A DNA stretch of 64,000 nt from PXAP01 sp964421595 (lineage in GTDB: Bacteria; Bacteroidota; Bacteroidia; Bacteroidales; PUMT01), in the NCBI GenBank assembly GCA_964421595.1, contig CAYQXY010000004.1, forward strand, positions 111,339 to 175,338. Reading direction: 5' to 3'. Both the position numbers and the translations under genes were made by a program. Positions within the stretch are counted from its first letter, which is position 1; each line of letters opens with the position of its first letter. The notes below the pieces were generated by a model. That model made no database searches, had not been told where the DNA came from, and worked only from the letters and a program-made list of their open reading frames with translations. Of the stretch, positions 1 through 8,483 are shown in pieces.

Positions 1-807
1 CCAGGTGCCCGTGAAGATGAAAACAAGATGAAACCCGCCGACAGGAGAGTCTATGATGCCATTGGTGAACTGGGTGACAAATTACTGCCCGGATACCGCT
101 ATATGATCCTTTTTCAGGACCTTTATACCGTATACGGAGGCCAGATTGACTGGTTCCACTTTAGTCGCGGAATATATACATTTACCAACGAGCTGATGAC
201 AGGTTACCTTTATTTTAATAAGGAGTACGAGACGCGTGATGCCGGACAGCAGGCGCAGTATGCTTTTGACAAGTATCTCCTTTTTGAGGATGCATTTGTG
301 CCATGGGAAAAGTTTGATCATCCTCAGTTTGGAGAAATTGAGATAGGCGGATTTAAAAAGAATTTTGGCAGGATTCATCCCGGATTTCTTTTTGAGCAGG
401 ATGCTCACAGGAATATGGCATTCACTCTGCATCATGCTTATCATACACCCAAGCTTGAAGTCCACGATATTTCCGTTAATGATCTGGGAGGCGGACTAAA
501 AGAAGTAATTGCTGTGATCTCCAACAGGAGATTGATACCAACCCACAGCACTATTGATGTTGAACATCGCATTGAGGAACCTGATTATATAAGCATTGAA
601 GGAGGCACTGTACTGGCGGGAATGATTGTAAGGAACAGGGACCTGAATATAACCGAAGAACAGGAAGTTAATCCCTCCAGGCTGGAGATCGATAATATAC
701 CGGGAATGGGGTCGGTAACGGTTAAATGGATAGTAGATGGCGGACGCCGGCATACATTAACGGTTAATAGCAGGAAGGGCGGGAAAATAGTACGTGAATT
801 TCAATAA
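1..807 (+). CDS. M14 zinc carboxypeptidase family, C-terminal part (5' truncated by window edge)
   Basis: The frame is open from base 1, so the gene begins upstream of the window; the first ATG inside is at 28 but is probably internal. The visible part has the end of an M14 peptidase domain: an invariant-looking GIYTFTNEL segment matches the M14 motif carrying the catalytic glutamate. It is followed by an all-beta C-terminal extension of about 150 residues. The Zn-binding HxxE and distal His motifs would lie upstream and cannot be checked. M14 enzymes remove C-terminal residues from peptides or cleave cell-wall-type amide bonds; Bacteroidota members of this large architecture are usually secreted. 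A perfect hairpin at 901-932 ends the unit. Family call is likely; substrate unknown. Confidence 0.7.
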   Translation, partial: PGAREDENKMKPADRRVYDAIGELGDKLLPGYRYMILFQDLYTVYGGQIDWFHFSRGIYTFTNELMTGYLYFNKEYETRDAGQQAQYAFDKYLLFEDAFVPWEKFDHPQFGEIEIGGFKKNFGRIHPGFLFEQDAHRNMAFTLHHAYHTPKLEVHDISVNDLGGGLKEVIAVISNRRLIPTHSTIDVEHRIEEPDYISIEGGTVLAGMIVRNRDLNITEEQEVNPSRLEIDNIPGMGSVTVKWIVDGGRRHTLTVNSRKGGKIVREFQ

Positions 808-900
808 TTAATATAAATCTCCCCCGGGAAGAATAGTCCGGTTTCAGGGAGTTTTCTAAAGTGTTTTTATTCGGGATTTATAGTTTAGCCGGAATAAACC

Positions 901-932
901 AATAAAATACCAGGGAGACCTGGTATTTTATT
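901..932. terminator. Bidirectional intrinsic terminator
   Basis: A perfect 14-bp stem (AATAAAATACCAGG / CCTGGTATTTTATT) with a GAGA loop lies between two convergent genes. Its A/T-rich stem base supplies a U-run in both directions. The right arm overlaps the stop codon of the 928-1317 gene. Confidence 0.85.
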
Positions 933-1317
933 CTTCTGTATCAACCGATACCATTTTAAATGGTATCTTCAGTATAGATGCATAGTCTTCTCCGGATTCA
1001 AGCATCTCAAGATCATCTTTTTCGTAATACCAGTGGATATGGACCGGGTTGCCCTTAACGTGGTAAGATTCAAGTGTCTTAAGGATACCAAAAAGATACC
1101 TTGAAGTGCTTGTATTGAAATATTCAAGATTTATGTGCAGGTTAGTTGTATCTTCTCGTTCATTTTCGACATATTTTTCGATCCATTTCAGTATGGGTTC
1201 GTAGAACCTTATTGTATCTTCAGGAATTGAGCGCCCTTCAAAACGCAGTTCTCTCTTCTCAGGGTCAAAATATATTGTTGGTGTTTTTTTCCCACCTTCG
1301 GTAACAAGTTTTTCCAT
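928..1317 (-). CDS. SiaC family regulatory phosphoprotein (DUF1987)
   Basis: A 129-residue protein opening with the family pattern TPTIYFDPEKREL..GRSIPED followed by FYEPILKWIEKY, and the central YFNTSTSRYLFGIL segment. In Pseudomonas SiaC this central region holds the threonine phosphorylated and dephosphorylated in the SiaABCD switch, where unphosphorylated SiaC activates a diguanylate cyclase. Here S/T residues occur at the equivalent place (about 68-71). No SiaA/SiaB/SiaD homologue is visible nearby, so the partner is unknown. Length is typical. Transcribed away from uvrB's 3' end, with a TATATTTG -7 box 39 bp upstream. Confidence 0.8.
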   Translation of the reverse strand: MEKLVTEGGKKTPTIYFDPEKRELRFEGRSIPEDTIRFYEPILKWIEKYVENEREDTTNLHINLEYFNTSTSRYLFGILKTLESYHVKGNPVHIHWYYEKDDLEMLESGEDYASILKIPFKMVSVDTEE

Positions 1318-1355
1318 TCTGATAATTTAATTCCAATATTTATCACACTAAGCTA

Positions 1356-1363
1356 CAAATATA
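1356..1363 (-). promoter_or_regulatory. Bacteroidota -7 element for the SiaC-like gene
   Basis: TATATTTG on the minus strand, 39 bp before the start codon, matches the TAnnTTTG consensus. No convincing -33 TTTG was seen. Confidence 0.4.
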
Positions 1364-1456
1364 ATTTTATAAAAAAAACTTTTAAGAAATTTTGCGTGTA
1401 TACAGAACCCTTATAAATGAAAGGATTAGTAGACCTGTTGCGGGGAGTTGACATAA

Positions 1457-3457
1457 TTAGTTGGATTTGGCTTTTTTAATAAGTTTTTCCAGCTCCAGCA
1501 ATTCATCCCGGTACCGGGCAGCTGTCATGAAATCCAGTTCAGCAGCTGCTTTTTCCATTGCCGATCTGGTCTTATCCATAGTTTTTCTGAGCCCTTCCCT
1601 TCCCATGAACCTGATTACCGGATCTGCTGCAATGTTGATCCCTTCAGGCTCAGTATATTTTTTACTTTTTTGCAAAGACGATCGTTTTGATCTTACAATC
1701 TGCGTCGGGGTAATATTATGCTCCAGGTTATATGCAAGTTGTTTCTCCCGCCTTTTGGCGGTATCATCAATACTTTGTTTCATTGACCTGGTAATCGTGT
1801 CTGCATACATTATTACCATCCCATTAATATTCCTGGCAGCCCTTCCTGCTGTCTGGGTGAGTGACCGGGCTGACCTCAGAAATCCTTCCTTGTCCGCGTC
1901 CAGTATTGCAACAAGAGATACCTCCGGAAGATCAAGCCCTTCCCTTAGCAGATTTACTCCGATAAGCACATCAAAATCACCTGATCTGAGTCCCTCCATT
2001 ATTTCCACCCGTTCAAGAGTTACAATGTCTGAATGTATATATCTGCAATTAATATTCATCCGGCTAAGGTATTTACTCAGCTCTTCGGCCATCCGTTTGG
2101 TAAGGGTAGTTACCAGGACTCTCTCGTTCCGTGTCGTTCTCAGATTGATCTCACCCATAAGATCGTCAATCTGATTAAGGCTTGGCCTCACTTCAATCTT
2201 TGGTTCGGGCAATCCGGTCGGTCTTATTACCTGTTCAACAACGACACCTTCGCACTTTTCCAGCTCATAGTCTCCGGGTGTTGCGCTGACAAATATTTTC
2301 TCGCCTGTAAGTTCCTCGAATTCATCAAATTTCAGCGGACGGTTATCTATAGCAGCCGGAAGGCGAAAACCAAAATCGACAAGCGTTCTTTTCCTGGAAT
2401 AATCGCCGCCATACATGGCGCGTATTTGTGGCAGGGTTGCATGACTTTCATCTATGACGGTAAGAAAATCATCCGGGAAATAGTCCAGCAGGCAGAATGG
2501 CCTTGTTCCCGGTGCCCTTCCGTCAAAGTACCGTGAATAATTTTCGATTCCTGAACAGTACCCGAGCTCCTTTATCATTTCCAGATCATACTCGACCTTT
2601 TGCTTTAAACGTGTTGCCTCGGCTTTGCTTCCATTATCAAGAAAATACTGAACCTGTTCCATCATATCATCCTGGATGTTCCTTATTGCCTGATGCATCC
2701 GTTCCTTTGTTGTTACGAATATATTGGCTGGATAAATCACTACTTCCTCATATTGCCCGGTAACCTGTCCGGTTAACGGGTCCATGCTGCTTATCTCTTC
2801 GATCTCGTCTCCCCAGAATATGATGCGGTATGCAATATCACCATATGCAAGAAATATATCAACCGTATCTCCCTTAACGCGGAAATTTCCATGTTTAAAC
2901 TCAGCTTCGCTGCGTGAATACAGGCTATCAACCAGTCTGCGAAGCAGGTGGTTACGTCCGATTACCTGGTGCTTTTTAAGGCTGATCGTGTTACTGTGAA
3001 AATCATCAGGATTTCCAATGCCATATATACATGATACAGATGAGACCACTATCACATCGCGGCGGCCTGATAATAGTGCTGATGTTGCACTGAGCCTTAA
3101 TTTTTCAATCTCCTCATTTATGGATAGATCTTTTTCAATATAGGTGTCGGTTACAGGCAGATAAGCTTCAGGCTGGTAATAATCATAATAGGAAACAAAA
3201 TACTCCACTGCATTATTCGGAAAAAATTCACGGAATTCACTATATAGTTGTGCTGCAAGCGTTTTGTTATGGCTCAGTACAAGTGTCGGGCGTTTTACTC
3301 TTTCGATAAGATTAGCTATAGTAAATGTTTTCCCTGAGCCGGTAACCCCCAGAAGCGTTTGAAACTTGCTTCCCGATTTAATTCCCTGTTCAAGCTCTCT
3401 AATTGCTTCAGGCTGGTCGCCTGTCGGTACAAAGTCAGAAATAATTGAAAATTCCAT
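1457..3457 (-). CDS. uvrB: UvrABC system protein B (excinuclease helicase-like subunit)
   Basis: UvrB loads onto damaged DNA with UvrA and recruits UvrC for nucleotide excision repair. Visible: the N-terminal FVPTGDQPEAI motif, Walker A GVTGSGKTFT, the beta-hairpin region rich in Tyr (YYDYYQPEAY), helicase motif DESH, EGLDLPEVSLVAILDADKEG, and a C-terminal UVR domain (AAAELDFMTAARYRDEL) that contacts UvrC. An ATG 15 codons further upstream (3502) is in frame, but UvrB proteins begin with M-x-F just before the PTGDQP motif, so 3457 is the better start (666 residues, normal length). No uvrA or uvrC is adjacent. Complete, no lesion. Confidence 0.95.
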   Translation of the reverse strand: MEFSIISDFVPTGDQPEAIRELEQGIKSGSKFQTLLGVTGSGKTFTIANLIERVKRPTLVLSHNKTLAAQLYSEFREFFPNNAVEYFVSYYDYYQPEAYLPVTDTYIEKDLSINEEIEKLRLSATSALLSGRRDVIVVSSVSCIYGIGNPDDFHSNTISLKKHQVIGRNHLLRRLVDSLYSRSEAEFKHGNFRVKGDTVDIFLAYGDIAYRIIFWGDEIEEISSMDPLTGQVTGQYEEVVIYPANIFVTTKERMHQAIRNIQDDMMEQVQYFLDNGSKAEATRLKQKVEYDLEMIKELGYCSGIENYSRYFDGRAPGTRPFCLLDYFPDDFLTVIDESHATLPQIRAMYGGDYSRKRTLVDFGFRLPAAIDNRPLKFDEFEELTGEKIFVSATPGDYELEKCEGVVVEQVIRPTGLPEPKIEVRPSLNQIDDLMGEINLRTTRNERVLVTTLTKRMAEELSKYLSRMNINCRYIHSDIVTLERVEIMEGLRSGDFDVLIGVNLLREGLDLPEVSLVAILDADKEGFLRSARSLTQTAGRAARNINGMVIMYADTITRSMKQSIDDTAKRREKQLAYNLEHNITPTQIVRSKRSSLQKSKKYTEPEGINIAADPVIRFMGREGLRKTMDKTRSAMEKAAAELDFMTAARYRDELLELEKLIKKAKSN

Positions 3458-3932
3458 TTTTCTTTTCTTTTGGAATATTGAGGGTTCTGATGCCTGCGGC
3501 AATAGCCCTTTAAAAACAGTTAAGCAATCAACTTTGTTGAATCAGTAAAATTATTCAGCCCGGAATCAGATTAATAAATAATGATATTATAAACACCGAA
3601 ATGCACATATCAATAGTAAAGCCATCAGTTTATATGGCCGTCACACAATAAAGTCAGTGTTATTGAAACAGAAGGATCATTTACCAGAGTACTCTGAAAT
3701 ATGCCGGAAGTCCTGATCATTCAAATACAAAGCAAAGAATTTAAATTATTCAGCGAAATTAAAAAAAACCGATTCCCTCGATATTGTTTGATTGTTAAAT
3801 TATGTAAGGATTACGTGTAAAAGTTAACATTAGTCAAAGCGAAGCAGTTCCTCTTTAATGTTTCTATAGGAGAAATGCAAAAATCTGCTTAAACCATGAT
3901 TCCGGAACCGTCTGAAAACGGACCAGATAATG
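3458..3932. other. Intergenic region between proS and uvrB, no feature recognised
   Basis: About 475 bp of AT-rich sequence. No ORF with coding character, tRNA fold or strong terminator was found. It must hold the uvrB promoter, but no clear TAnnTTTG box was identified. Confidence 0.5.
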
Positions 3933-5408
3933 TTAGTACGCCCTTGCAAATAGTGCCATTTGCGATGATGGTTTTCCTGTTACAATACATTTGCCCGATT
4001 CCTTAATGCTGTCCAGAGGTATGCAACGAATTGTTGCCTTTGTTTCAAGATTTATTTTTTCCTCAGTCTCACTGGTGCCATCCCAGTGAGCAAGGACAAA
4101 GCCTCCTGTTGTTTCAATTATTTGCTTGAATTCATCGTAACTACGGGCAACCCGTGTGTTTTTATCCTTAAATTCAACTGCTTTCCGGTAGATATTCTCC
4201 TGAATCTCATCAAGCAGGCTTTTTATTGAGTCCTCAATTCCCTCTACCGGATAAACCTGTTTTGTAAGAGTATCCCTTCTGGCAACTTCCACTGTTTTGT
4301 TTTCGAGGTCTCGCGGACCAATGGCCAGTCTCACAGGCACTCCTTTTAATTCATAGTCGGCAAATTTCCATCCGGGTTTTTGAGTGTCCCTGTCGTCATA
4401 TTTAACCGAAATGCCCTTGTCGAGAAGTTTCTGCCTGATTTCATGAACTTTTTTGCTTATTTCAACAAGCTCTTCGGCCTTTTTGTAGATTGGAATTATT
4501 ACAACCTGTATCGGCGCCAGCTTTGGCGGCAGAACAAGTCCGCTATCATCCGAATGAGCCATTATCAATGCCCCCATTAACCTGGTTGAAACTCCCCACG
4601 ACGAGGCCCATACGTGCTCAAGCTTCCCTTCTTTATTAAGGAAAGTTACATCGAAGGCTTTTGCAAAATTCTGACCAAGGAAATGTGAGGTGCCCGACTG
4701 CAGGGCTTTACCATCCTGCATTAATGCTTCGATCGAGTATGTTTCAACAGCACCTGCAAACCTTTCGTTTTCTGTTTTTGTTCCCTGGACTACGGGCATT
4801 GCCATCCATGTCCGTGCAAACTCTGCATAAATATCAAGGATCTTCAATGTCTCTTCAATTGCCTCACCTTTTGTAGCGTGAGCGGTATGCCCTTCCTGCC
4901 AAAGGAACTCGGCTGTCCTTAAAAACAGCCTTGTACGCATTTCCCATCTGACTACGTTTGCCCATTGGTTTATCAACAGGGGAAGGTCCCTGTAAGACTG
5001 TATCCAGTTTTTATATGTATTCCAGATAATGGTTTCAGATGTTGGCCTTATAATCAGTTCTTCTTCAAGTTTTGCAGTTTCATCAACTTCAATACCTTTA
5101 CCATCAGCAGAGCTTTTGAGCCTGTAATGCGTTACTACAGCGCACTCCTTCGCAAACCCTTCGACATGGGCGGCTTCTTTGCTTAAAAAAGATTTTGGAA
5201 TAAAAAGGGGGAAATAGGCATTAGAATGGCCGGTATCCTTAAACATCTTATCGAGTACGGATTGCATTTTCTCCCAAATGGCATAACCATAGGGCTTTAT
5301 GACCATGCATCCGCGAACCGCAGAATTCTCTGCAAGATCAGCCTTAATAACCAGGTCATTGTACCATTGAGAATAATTTTCTTTTCTGCTTGTTAAAACT
5401 TTAGCCAT
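3933..5408 (-). CDS. proS: Prolyl-tRNA synthetase, archaeal/eukaryotic type (ProS type 3)
   Basis: Class II aminoacyl-tRNA synthetase that charges tRNA-Pro. At 491 residues it lacks the inserted editing (INS) domain of the E. coli-type enzyme. Visible: class II motif 2 region with RPTSETIIWNTY and WEMRTRLFLRTAEFLWQEGHTAH, motif 3 around STRLMGALIMAHSDDSG, an anticodon-binding domain after residue ~290 (PIQVVIIPIYK..), and a C-terminal zinc-type extension ending in ARAY, as in type 3 enzymes. Bacteroidota commonly use this type. Monocistronic by position. A TAAATTTG box lies about 52 bp upstream. Confidence 0.95.
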   Translation of the reverse strand: MAKVLTSRKENYSQWYNDLVIKADLAENSAVRGCMVIKPYGYAIWEKMQSVLDKMFKDTGHSNAYFPLFIPKSFLSKEAAHVEGFAKECAVVTHYRLKSSADGKGIEVDETAKLEEELIIRPTSETIIWNTYKNWIQSYRDLPLLINQWANVVRWEMRTRLFLRTAEFLWQEGHTAHATKGEAIEETLKILDIYAEFARTWMAMPVVQGTKTENERFAGAVETYSIEALMQDGKALQSGTSHFLGQNFAKAFDVTFLNKEGKLEHVWASSWGVSTRLMGALIMAHSDDSGLVLPPKLAPIQVVIIPIYKKAEELVEISKKVHEIRQKLLDKGISVKYDDRDTQKPGWKFADYELKGVPVRLAIGPRDLENKTVEVARRDTLTKQVYPVEGIEDSIKSLLDEIQENIYRKAVEFKDKNTRVARSYDEFKQIIETTGGFVLAHWDGTSETEEKINLETKATIRCIPLDSIKESGKCIVTGKPSSQMALFARAY

Positions 5409-5415
5409 AATTTAT

Positions 5416-5435
5416 ATTTGGTATGGATTTTGTTA
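5416..5435 (+). repeat. 20-bp upstream element, copy 1 (shared by lipoprotein paralogues)
   Basis: The sequence ATTTGGTATGGATTTTGTTA occurs here and, identically, at 6431-6450. The two copies sit 66 and 70 nt before the ATGs of the two paralogous lipoprotein genes. Either a duplicated promoter or operator. This copy also lies just upstream of the proS start on the other strand. Confidence 0.6.
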
Positions 5436-5459
5436 ATGTTTGTTAAAAACAAATTCAGG

Positions 5460-5467
5460 CAAATTTA
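5460..5467 (-). promoter_or_regulatory. proS: -7 element for proS
   Basis: TAAATTTG on the minus strand about 52 bp before the proS start fits the TAnnTTTG consensus. Confidence 0.4.
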
Positions 5468-5501
5468 AGAATTTTCTAACATAATCGGCAGTATACTGAT
5501 C

Positions 5502-6320
5502 ATGAAAACAAATCTTAATATCATTTTGGTTTTGACACTTATTACCGGAGCCTGCTCATCCACATCCCTGCTTTCTGAAGGAAAAGATGACCTGTACTAT
5601 ACCCCGGGTGAAGAAAACAGTAATGATCTGATTATTGAAAATGCTGAGGGCAAGGCTCCTGAAGAGTTACCCGCAGTTGCAGATCATGAAGATGAGCCAC
5701 TTGCCTGTGAGGAGTACAATGTATCTTTCACTGATACGATCTGGTTTGATGATTACCTCGTTGTTGGGAGGGATACTTTTACCTATGAACAGGTATACCC
5801 GCAGTTTGCTTTTGAGGAATATGGTGTTACACCGTTTGATACCATATGGTTCGATAATTTTCTTGTGATTGGAGCCGATACGCTTGAATACCAGCAGGTT
5901 TATAATAAAGGAAGGAAGTTTAGTCTGAGTATCTATAGCCCTGGAGAGTTTTACTGGTCGAAAAGGTTTAACCGGGGACTTTTACTTCAGGGAGTAACAC
6001 CATTTGATTTTCATCTTCAGACAGGAATTTCACCATTTGATTTCCAGCTACAGGCAGGTATTGTGCCGTTTTTTTCCGGAGGTTACGGAATTTCATGGAA
6101 CTATTCTGCACCATTAATTTCTCCGGATCAACCCTGGGTTGAAATAATTAACGAGGGTTCACGGGAAACGTCCAGACCTCTTTACACTTATTATATGGGG
6201 CTTCCTCCTCAGGTTTCTGAACGGGATCAGGCCCCTCCTGCTGTGCGGAATGACCGTGAACGTGGCGTGGTTTTTCATATTTCAATACTTTCTGCAATAC
6301 TTGCATTTTTAGCACTATAG
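5502..6320 (+). CDS. Lipoprotein of unknown function, paralogue of the next gene
   Basis: 272 residues with a lipoprotein signal (MKTNLNIILVLTLITGAC, lipobox TGAC) followed by a KDDLYYTPGEEN stretch shared with the downstream paralogue. Two internal copies of a unit ending DTIWFDxxLVxGxDTxxYxQVY cover residues ~70-130; a second short repeat (GVTPFDF / GISPFDF) lies near 165-185. The C-terminus has a hydrophobic tail (ISILSAILAFLAL). No domain recognised. The shared N-terminus and 20-bp upstream element show that it arose by duplication with the gene at 6521; this copy lacks the Tyr-rich and RPAGTTT segments. Confidence 0.75.
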   Translation: MKTNLNIILVLTLITGACSSTSLLSEGKDDLYYTPGEENSNDLIIENAEGKAPEELPAVADHEDEPLACEEYNVSFTDTIWFDDYLVVGRDTFTYEQVYPQFAFEEYGVTPFDTIWFDNFLVIGADTLEYQQVYNKGRKFSLSIYSPGEFYWSKRFNRGLLLQGVTPFDFHLQTGISPFDFQLQAGIVPFFSGGYGISWNYSAPLISPDQPWVEIINEGSRETSRPLYTYYMGLPPQVSERDQAPPAVRNDRERGVVFHISILSAILAFLAL

Positions 6321-6430
6321 AGGAGTACTGGTATCAGAAATCATAACAAGCATTTAAGTTTTTCAGGTTCTTTTTATAAGCTATACTGCCCATTTAACAA
6401 GGAAGGTTGTATAAATAAGTTTTTACAGAC

Positions 6431-6450
6431 ATTTGGTATGGATTTTGTTA
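6431..6450 (+). repeat. 20-bp upstream element, copy 2
   Basis: Identical to 5416-5435 and 70 nt before the ATG at 6521. The equal spacing supports 6521 rather than 6482 as the start of the downstream gene. Confidence 0.6.
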
Positions 6451-6520
6451 TTACATTAGTGAAATAAATTGAAAAGCAATAATGAATCTTTTAAACATAA
6501 AATCAATCGGGAGGCTGATC

Positions 6521-8382
6521 ATGAAAGCAAACGTAAACATAATTTTGATTTTGGCTCTTACTGCCGGAGCTTGTTCATCCGGAACCCATCTTTCCACCGG
6601 TTACGATGATCTGTATTATACTCCCGGTGACGAGCCTGTTGCAACTGTTCAGGAGATAACTGAAGAAGTTGTAACCCGTGAAATTAAATCTGCGCCTGTC
6701 ACAGCGAATACTGAACAACGGTATGCTTATGAAGAGTATAACGTAACTCCTTATGATACCATTTATTTTGATGAGTACTTCGTAGTGGGGAGGGATACAT
6801 TTGCCTACGAGCAGGTAACCCCTGCTGACAGACAATACACCGACAGACAGGCTGGTAATGTTACCAATTATAACTTTTACGGTCCTGAAGAGTACTACTG
6901 GTCTACCAGGATGAGAAGGTTCCATTATGACTCCTATTACTATGGCGGTTATTATGATCCCTTCTATACCGATTTTTACTGGAGGAGCATGAACAGGTAT
7001 CATTTTGGTTTCTCCTGGGGTTTCCACAGGCCATATTATTCACCGTTCTACTCTTCGTTCCATTTTGGTTATCATAGTCCTTTTTATTCTCCATACAGTT
7101 ACTGGGGCGGATATTACGGAATGCACTCTCCGTTCTATGCAAGGACTCTATACTACCCTTATACATATTGGGGACATGGCGGATATTACGGTTACCATAC
7201 TCCCGTATACGGATACGCCAGGGGGCGTCAGGTTACAACACATACAGGTCATCGCCGCGGGTCAGGCAGCTTCATAGGTGCAGGCGGAGCAGGTAGTTCT
7301 GCAATGGGTGTTACCAGTGCACATGGACGCCGTACCGGTTCTACTGTAGCACCCGGCACAAGAAGGACTGACAATACAGGGATCCGTCCGGCTGATACCC
7401 GCACCGGCACCAGGACAGCGGTTGGCTCTTCCACACGCCAGGGGGAATCTTCAACCCGTCCGGCAGGCACAACAACCCGCCCGGCAGGAACAACAACACG
7501 TCCTGCAGGTACAACAACCCGCCCGGCAGGAACAACAACACGTCCTGCAGGTACAACAACACGTCCGGCTGGTACAACAACCCGCCCTGCAGGTACAACA
7601 ACCCGTCCTGAAGGTACAACAACCCGTCCTGCAGGTACAACAACACGCCCTGCAGGTACAACAACACGTCCGGCTGGTACAACAACACGTCCTGCAGGTA
7701 CAACAACACGTCCTGCAGGTACAACAACACGTCCNNNNNNNNNNNNNNNNNNNNNNNNNNNNNNNNNNNNNNNNNNNNNNNNNNNNNNNNNNNNNNNNNN
7801 NNNNNNNNNNNNNNNNNNNNNNNNNNNNNNNNNNCAACAACACGTCCTGCAGGTACAACAACACGTCCTGCAGGTACAACAACACGTCCGGCTGGCAGGG
7901 CGCCTGCAACAAGGCAGTCCGGTGGCAGAGATGAAGCAGGTACGGATACCAGGCAGTCAACCGCTCCTACATATACAAGGCCGGCATCGGGTGACCGGCC
8001 AACTTATAATCCGGGTTCTTCCGGAAATTACCAGACAAAAAGTGATACCCCGGCAAGGAGTACTACTTCAGGATCAACTTATTCGAGACCGAGCAGCAGT
8101 GCAACCTATAACCGGCCGGATAACCGTTCAGGCAATACAACAGCCAGTCCCTCAGCCAGGCCGGCACCGGTTACCAGAAGCACACCATCAGTAAGCCGGC
8201 CAGCCCCTTCGTCGGGCAGCAGGCCTGCTATTTCAAGCCCATCATCAGGTGGAAGCAGACCTTCGGTTTCAAGTCCCTCATCGGGTGGAAGCAGGCCCTC
8301 TTCAGGTGGGTCGTCAGGAGGGGGTGGCAGCAGGCCCGCATCCGGAGGCAGTAGTAGTGGAGGCGGCAGAGGCGGCAGGTAA
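6521..8382 (+). CDS. Lipoprotein with Tyr/Phe/His-rich region and RPAGTTT heptad repeats (spans assembly gap)
   Basis: Signal peptide with lipobox (ALTAGAC), then the KDDLYYTPG-like segment and one DTIYFDEYFVVGRDTFAYEQV unit shared with the upstream paralogue. Residues ~125-235 are extremely rich in Y, F, H, G and S. They are followed by at least 15 RPAGTTT heptads and a Ser/Gly/Pro/Arg-rich tail ending GGRGGR. The 100-N gap at 7735-7834 breaks the frame as drawn, but the repeat phase on both sides requires a true gap of 8+21k bases, which is 2 mod 3 and exactly restores the frame. This is therefore one gene with an assembly artefact, not a pseudogene. In-frame ATG at 6482 rejected: the lipoprotein signal begins at 6521. 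Likely surface-exposed low-complexity envelope protein; function unknown. Confidence 0.75.
7457..7896 (+). repeat. 21-bp tandem repeat encoding RPAGTTT
   Basis: Thirteen complete 21-bp units precede the gap and two follow it, with codon-level variants (GGT/GGC/GGA, CGT/CGC, CCT/CCG) and one A-to-E change. The repeat stays in the coding phase throughout. Confidence 0.9.
7735..7834. other. Assembly gap (100 N) inside the heptad repeat
   Basis: A run of exactly 100 N, a conventional placeholder. Flanking repeat phase predicts 8+21k missing bases. Confidence 0.95.
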
Positions 8383-8483
8383 TTTGTCTGCTGGTATTTC
8401 CCCGACAGGATTGAATATTTTCCTGTGATTATTTAACATTCTCATATCCGATATTAAATAGTACACTAACATAATCTACAAAG

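Noticed and set aside
7341..7730. Long ORFs antisense to the heptad repeats
   Set aside because: Low-complexity frames created by the repeat; the plus-strand lipoprotein explains the region.
6521..8382. Frameshifted pseudogene
   Set aside because: The apparent shift is caused only by the arbitrary 100-N gap; the repeat phase restores the frame.
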